Positions 59,301 to 64,000 of a DNA stretch of 64,000 nucleotides are shown piece by piece. The position numbers were made by a program, and so were the translations under genes. The notes beneath the pieces were generated by a model, which did no database searches, was not told the origin of the DNA, and saw only the letters and a program-made list of their open reading frames with translations. Positions within the stretch are counted from its first letter, which is position 1, and every line of letters starts with the position of its first letter. This DNA comes from Owenia fusiformis (Eukaryota > Annelida > Polychaeta > Sabellida > Oweniidae): the NCBI GenBank assembly GCA_903813345.2, contig CAIIXF020000010.1, positions 23,231,740 through 23,295,739 on the forward strand, given 5' to 3'.

Positions 59301-59902
59301 TAATAATTCCAAGATAACATTTTTCTAAAGATAAAACTCAGAAGATAATTCCACGATAAGTTCTATGTTCAGATAAAACTCATAATATGAATCAACATTT
59401 TCTAACTACGTTTTGCGCATGACGGAAATCACTCACATGTAGCTTTTTTTTTAAAACATATCAGGTCCGTTCAGATGTATGTACATGTAACTGATATGTT
59501 AGATAAGTAAGGTATATGCATCATTCGTAATACAAATAATTTATACAATAAAAATAACAAGATAAAACTCATAAAATATTTCTAAGATAACTTCTATGTC
59601 GGTACTAAAACGCCGGTCTTTTACTCTACTTCCAGATAGACCTGAGGAAGTCCAACATCCACGATACACTTAAAGCTGGAGACTATTTTGCAGTAAAATT
59701 GCAACGCAAGAACTTGCAACTTATTGTGCCACACAAAGCGAAGCATTCACGACTTCGTATTTTGGTATCAAACGATGATGCCAATATTTCAAATACAGCC
59801 TACTTTCGGCATACAGATATGTCGGATATAGGTTTCCATCTAAATACTTTATATACTCACGAAGGTGATCTATTATTCTCGAAACCCTTTTTAGAGAAAT
59901 AA
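53279..59902 (+). CDS. Unrecognised type II membrane protein (partial gene model)
   Basis: Exons 53279-53384, 58126-58209, 58374-58483 and 59636-59902 have GT-AG borders and compatible phases (1, 1, 0). Together they encode 35 residues with a basic LGVRKKR then a hydrophobic anchor IGVLIVFIACVSTIIL, followed by an ectodomain of about 155 residues ending at a stop. The ectodomain is Trp/Tyr-rich, with WEWYIY, VEIYHPNGAPEDAVLGLWRS, YRLLWIKPL and LKAGDYFAVKL; it looks like a beta-sandwich. It has no Cys and carries NKT and NIS sites. I do not recognise the family. The 5' exon(s) with the start codon are not identified. The 4.7-kb first intron holds palindromic elements. Exon 60030-60278 fits the phase of the anchor exon and could give an alternative end or belong to a tandem paralogue. 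Confidence 0.6.
55190..55367 (+). CDS. Exon-like frame inside element Q
   Basis: Between a TAAATAG acceptor candidate and a GTATGA donor, an open frame encodes an acidic/Ser-rich stretch (LRYSVETSDISEPGYSSDSN) ending in DKKGRKR. Acidic Ser-rich N-termini are common in transposases, so it may belong to Q rather than to the host gene. It starts one 12-bp TAGGAGGAGTAA after an identical 12-mer at 55120-55131. Confidence 0.35.
56093..56162. repeat. Near-perfect 30-bp-arm hairpin
   Basis: GGGCAAAATAGTGAAATATT with TGGACC at the left, mirrored at the right, around GGGCCCGCGGCCC. Confidence 0.9.
56735..56830. repeat. Fragment of foldback element X
   Basis: One half of the X palindrome (AGAATCGTCGATTTAATTCT, AAGTTACAGAAACGGT), matching 47885-47975. 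Confidence 0.75.
56846..57297 (-). mobile_element. Internally deleted Tc1/mariner-type element with transposase relic
   Basis: On the minus strand 57100-56900 encodes YLWGYGRDRVYG, then LKSEIIRVIQAIPAEECIRV, matching the C-terminal part (LWGYvKDrVY...I..aI) of Tc1/mariner-IS630 transposases. TTTTGGACCACCC at 57277-57290 looks like the terminal repeat. A pair of arms (TATTTCATGACGATCAGACT and its mirror near 57170) bounds the remnant. The DDE catalytic part is missing. Confidence 0.65.
57590..57846. repeat. Half copy of foldback element Z
   Basis: Follows the right arm of Z1 (GAGCAGTGCTC, GCTTCAAATCAGTAAAATA, ending CGATGGTTAGGC) at lower identity. CACCGTACAG words are repeated here and near 57403. 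Confidence 0.65.
58126..58209 (+). CDS. Ectodomain exon 1
   Basis: Acceptor GAAATTACAG, donor GTAGGT, phase 1 to 1. Encodes DTEWEWYIYSKDMV...EIYHPN. Confidence 0.65.
58374..58483 (+). CDS. Ectodomain exon 2
   Basis: Acceptor TTACATAAG, donor GTAAGT, phase 1 to 0. Encodes APEDAVLGLWRSVYQYWGTY and RLLWIKPLQLNKTHMK. Confidence 0.68.
59090..59400. repeat. Degenerate tandem repeat, about 50-bp unit
   Basis: Variants of ATTCCAAGATAACTTCTATG followed by GATAAAACTCAT recur about six times, plus one separate unit at 59560-59600. Intronic. Confidence 0.75.
59636..59902 (+). CDS. Ectodomain exon 3 with stop
   Basis: Acceptor CTCTACTTCCAG, phase 0. 88 codons beginning IDLRKSNIHDTLKAGDYFAV and ending LLFSKPFLEK, then TAA. 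Confidence 0.7.
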   Translation: MDLRKSNIHDTLKAGDYFAVKLQRKNLQLIVPHKAKHSRLRILVSNDDANISNTAYFRHTDMSDIGFHLNTLYTHEGDLLFSKPFLEK

Positions 59903-60029
59903 GACAAAAAACAAGTTGTTTGAGAGTTTTTTGTTTGTTTTAAACCCCTTTTAATATAATACATACATAAGATATACTCTCTGTTCATATATGCATTGTC
60001 TAATGGGTGTTTTTATTTTGCATTTACAG

Positions 60030-60278
60030 GTGGAATTATAATAGGGGAAAAGCCTTCAAAATATAAATCTTTAGAAACGAATAGTTTTACTGACAATGAG
60101 CTGCTAACAAATACAATGAACAATTATAACCCAAAGCTTGATCAAAACAAGGACAAATATGATTCAACAAGTTACAGCCATTATGTTAAGAGAGATGCAA
60201 ACTTACGTATCCCGGATGATCTCACAAATTTGACCAGCAGCTCACAAGATTATAAAAACTCTAGTGGTACTCGTTCTG
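60030..60278 (+). CDS. Stem-type exon (alternative exon or paralogous gene)
   Basis: Acceptor TTTGCATTTACAG, donor GTGAGT, phase 1 to 1, 249 nt. Encodes a polar, Asn/Ser-rich stretch (GGIIIGEKPSKYKSLETNSF ... NLTSSSQDYKNSSGTRSG) with three N-glycosylation sites and a KR dibasic site. No fold is expected, so a stalk is likely. Its phase fits directly after the anchor exon 53279-53384. Downstream exons are not found in the window. Confidence 0.55.
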
Positions 60279-63200
60279 GTGAGTGATTTGATTATTAGTG
60301 CACAGCAGTGAAAACAAATAAGTGTTAAAAATTTCTCATGTAATTGAACATAGCTGAAACTAAACCTATTTTTGCTCATCATATTATGTATTTCAAAATA
60401 TAATGCCTTCATATGAACTACGTCAGCATACTTTTTTGATCGTTCTGAGTGTAAGTAGCTTTGATATCTGGCTTCAAAATTGTGAATTTCGTGAAATTGT
60501 CAATGTAATAGGACAACACAAATAAATGGTCGCATCTTTCAATTTTGGTTATGCTGGCATAGAGAACATTCATTCAGAGTGTGATCTGGTGATGAGAGCA
60601 CTGTATTTGATCTCAACCTATTACCGATTATATGGACCAAATAAAGTAAATGTAAAGTTTATTCTGTGAAAATCGACATTGTCGTTTACACACACCCACA
60701 CTGCATTAGGGGAATCCGAGAAAAAAAATTATATGTGGTTAGTCCTTGATTCAGTTTATCAGACCAGCATGTTCCAAATCATTAGCATTATCTGAAAACT
60801 GAAAATTCTTCACCATTTTTCTTGTAAAAACGACCAAGATGTAATCCACACATGGGCAGCATTCTAGTGTAAAGACGGACACTATTCAAGAAAACAATAT
60901 ATCCACTCTGTTTAAACGAAAACATTTTACGAAATAACCAGCACGACCCCATCTATGAGCGAATATGGTGTGACTCTGACAATCGACATGCGTGAAAATC
61001 GACATGGTTATACCATTGAACTCAAAGCAGCGAATTAGTCATTTCTATAAATCACACATGGATTGATTTGATTTTATATGATTACCAATACACTGATAAC
61101 ACATGCATAACAGTTTTCCGATAATTACGCAAAAAGATCAATTGGTAGACAATGAAAATATAATAGCTAAGGAGTTTTCTCTTTGTTCAGCGTACCCTTT
61201 CCATTTTATACGTCTTTACAAAAATACGTTACATGCAAGCAGATGATAAATAAGTTATTTGGAACTTCCATAAGCATAATTTACCGAGAGACTTTCACTA
61301 CAAAAATCATTATGGAGACCACTATAGTCCAAACGGTGTCAACCTCTGTAAATAGCGTTTCGTTAAGTGCATTCCCGGGGATTGCTGACTTAAAGTCTAT
61401 TAACGTTTGGGTTCAGTTTCCTTTTTAATGAATGCATCAATCTCAATGGTGAACAGCATAAACAGGCATCTCTTATTTGTAATATGAAAGATTTTATAGC
61501 TTTTCAACGATGTTTATTTGCTTATCATTACTTTAAAATTTCATTATTACGATCTGATCTACTAGATACGATCTGATGTACACGATTTGGAATGCCTTCG
61601 TCAAACGTAATTCGTTGCAAATCAATGTCCGAGAATAAAATAAATTTAAAAAAATCAAAAGATTAGGTGCATAAAATTACGCTCCTCATTGAAAAATATC
61701 GCCAATCGCACTAGCATTATATTTATGTATAGAAACACAAAGCACAAGATGCGCATGCGACGATAGAGGCAACAAGAGCGAGATGATGGTAGACCACTAA
61801 AATATATAGAAAAAAGATTTTCCTCAAAAGCGGAAATTATAGCGACTAAAACAAAAATCTCGGAATGAAGCAAAGCATAGTAATAAAAACACTTCCGGTG
61901 GAAATTGAAAAAAAGTATTGGGATAGGAACTTGAGAGGGAGGATCGGCGAAGCGCTCCGCAGATAATGGTGTCAAGAGAAACGTCTCTACACCGGTGCAG
62001 ATGATTTTTATAATTGAACTATACGTATACGTCATCCTTACTGGACTCGACTCGACATCAATATCATTTGTTTCAATTGATAACGTTGACTCGAGTAGAA
62101 TAAGGATCGGGATCTTGATTTGAAATATGTTAAAGGGACATTTCAGATCTAGATAGATGCTGATTGTGCTCCAATATTACGTAAATGGTTCTCCTGTTGT
62201 TGTGATACATGCAGGAAAAACGTCACTACGTCAACCTGCAACTGGTCTAAGCATGCATTAAAAGCTAAACCCAAAGGAAAAATTACTTCAATTGTAAAAA
62301 CAAGTCAAGGTACCATACCTGGTATATGAGATAAAGGGAAATATATACCAAGGGTTTCAAAAAATTATTTTAACGACATGGCATCTAATCTAAAAATGTA
62401 AACACTTGTCTCATGAATCAGTGCAATGTTTTGGTAAAGTTGGTGTGAAAAGGATGTAGAAAAGATGTGTTCAGTGCATATAAACTTTGCGGACGTAATA
62501 CGTACATGTCCTAAGTTTCTTTTATTTTGACGATATTTTAGAATAAAATGTGAAACACGACAGGATTCTCCAAATCATGTTTTATGTATGTCGGGTTTTG
62601 AAGGGAAATTTTTACATAGACGTGGTCATATTTGGATACAAATACAAACTGGATGTTTCTCAATTCAGCTAGTTATATCCTACATATCAAAAATGTCGAT
62701 TCGTGGAGTAAGCGTTCCCTAAAGTGAACTTTTTAAATCATTGTCATTTGTTTCTTGTTGTCTTGTGAAAATCGACATGCGGTTGAATAGTGAACTAACA
62801 TAATGATCAATTTTTCCAAAATATAACTGTTATCATTTTTATCGTCTTTAGGATCATTTTTCATGATCGCATCCATTCATGTTTCAATAAAGTCGACCCT
62901 TTCAATTTTATTCAAATGAAAAACAAATGGTAAGTAGAAAATCGTGAAAAATGATAGATTTTTTTGGTTCATGTTGACAAGTGATGCACATCAAAAAGGA
63001 AAAGCTTGCAGTCCAAATCCATTTGCGATTTTAAAGGGCAGTTGAGTACTACTTGTATAAGGAACGTTCTCGGTTTTTTGAAAATGCTGCATTCTAATTT
63101 GAATAGCTTGACATATTAATCAGGGGGTCAAGATCGACATGTTTGAGACGGACCCTAATTTCAAGTTGAAAATTCGCCTATTTTTCCTTGGAGTTTACTT

Positions 63201-63350
63201 CAATGCCTTGGGTAACGAATGTACAAATGTATACAGATATACGAGACTATATATTTCTATTTGAAACAAACATTTTAGAATTTTTTTCACTTTTTCAACA
63301 AAATCAATTTTACACTTAAGTGGTTTTGAGTGACAGGATTCCATGGTACC
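60279..63350. other. No supported gene
   Basis: Several short frames lack splice logic or recognisable sequence. AAAATCGACAT words recur near 60669, 60993 and 62766, with a related AGATCGACATG near 63130, without clear repeat structure. Confidence 0.4.
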
Positions 63351-63351
63351 G

Positions 63352-64000
63352 CATTGCACAAAATTTATCCAATATTTCACTGCGCATGCGCAGAACCATT
63401 ACTTCCGGTTTTCCAAAGCCTATGGGATCACGGACTTTAAGGTCCGTGATGGGATTTATAATGGAGACATTTTTCGAACGCTTACTGTGCGAATGATATT
63501 GATTTGCCACCTTAGTCATCTCAGGTTTCTATAACTAGACATCAACCTTTACTGATTTAGCATGTTTTAAGCAATGTACACATGCACACTTTTCGGCCAA
63601 TTTGTTTTGAAAAAATCATGAGGAATTCATGCATGACTCCATTGAAATCCATTAGAAATGGCGTCAAAATGGTGAAATGAGGATATTCAACGGTCTGGTA
63701 GAGGTACTTAAAATCATATGGTATCTTAGTCATCTCAGGTTTCTGTAACTTTGAAGGTAGATCTGTTTGATTCCGTTGAAATTAGAATCCTCATACCTTT
63801 AACTTTTCGGCCAATTTCAAACAAAATATGATAACTTTTGGTGATATAACTGGTTCATTACATTGGAATGACGTCAAAATAAAATAAGACAATCTCAGTT
63901 TCTATGGCACTGACGTCATGACGTCAGATTTATCTTAAGATCTCAAATATGACGTCATGTTTAATCAATGAATGACATCTATCGGCTATTCGACCAATTC
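63352..64000 (-). mobile_element. 650-bp TIR element R, copy 2 (cut by the window end)
   Basis: Reverse-orientation copy of 29971-30618 (starts CATTGCACAAAATT, runs through the CGGCCAATTT blocks, ends ATCGGCTATTCGACCAATTC). By comparison with copy 1 only about 10 bases are missing beyond position 64000. Confidence 0.85.
63428..63449. repeat. 22-bp hairpin insertion with 5-bp duplication
   Basis: TCACGGAC and GTCCGTGA are perfect complements around TTTAAG, with TGGGA on both sides (63423-63427, 63450-63454). Copy 1 of element R has a single TGGGA-equivalent and no hairpin. Confidence 0.8.

Overview
The window looks like nuclear DNA of an AT-rich bilaterian animal. Its two recognisable host genes are split by GT-AG introns and encode metazoan orthologues (TM2D3 and PGPEP1). 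Most of the rest is small non-autonomous DNA transposons, foldback (palindromic) elements and truncated LINEs. Frequent ACATGTA-type motifs and the mixture of elements would suit a lophotrochozoan such as a mollusc, but that is a weak inference. I recognise no LTR element, virus-derived gene, tRNA, rRNA or CRISPR array.

Layout. 1.7-9.7 kb (minus strand): a five-exon TM2D3 gene reconstructed in phase, with element insertions in its introns and a relic copy of exon 4 just past its poly(A) signal. 10.1-11.1 kb: a 5'-truncated LINE carrying an RNase H domain. 11.9-19.7 kb: an accessory block with an 8-bp-TSD element, a 3.9-kb CAG-ended element containing a mariner-type MITE and a long-TIR MULE-like element, and a second copy of the CAG-ended element that preserves the empty site of the mariner insertion. 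20.5-27.7 kb (plus strand): a complete four-exon PGPEP1 gene whose first intron holds a 2.3-kb foldback element with CTCF-like motifs in both arms. 28-35 kb: a TTAA-flanked element, one copy of a 650-bp element that recurs at the right edge of the window, and a satellite-like array of about 145-bp units. 35.6-39.2 kb: a 5'-truncated LINE with a 930-codon open frame, an 8-bp TSD and a tandemly repeated 3' UTR. 41.4-44.4 kb: a four-level nest of transposons in which the outermost and innermost belong to the same family, whose terminal inverted repeats are arrays of 16-bp monomers. 45-60 kb: LINE and mariner debris, several large palindromic elements, and (plus strand) exons of an unrecognised type II membrane protein. 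The latter include two nearly identical transmembrane exons in different places and a further exon, 60030-60278, whose splice phases match.

The host genes do not form a pathway. TM2D3 is a small membrane protein linked to Notch/gamma-secretase biology, PGPEP1 is a cytosolic pyroglutamyl peptidase, and the 53-60 kb gene has no function I can name. The strongest signals for follow-up are the satellite-ended transposon family, the nested and empty-site evidence that fixes target duplications inside the window, and the duplicated transmembrane exons.
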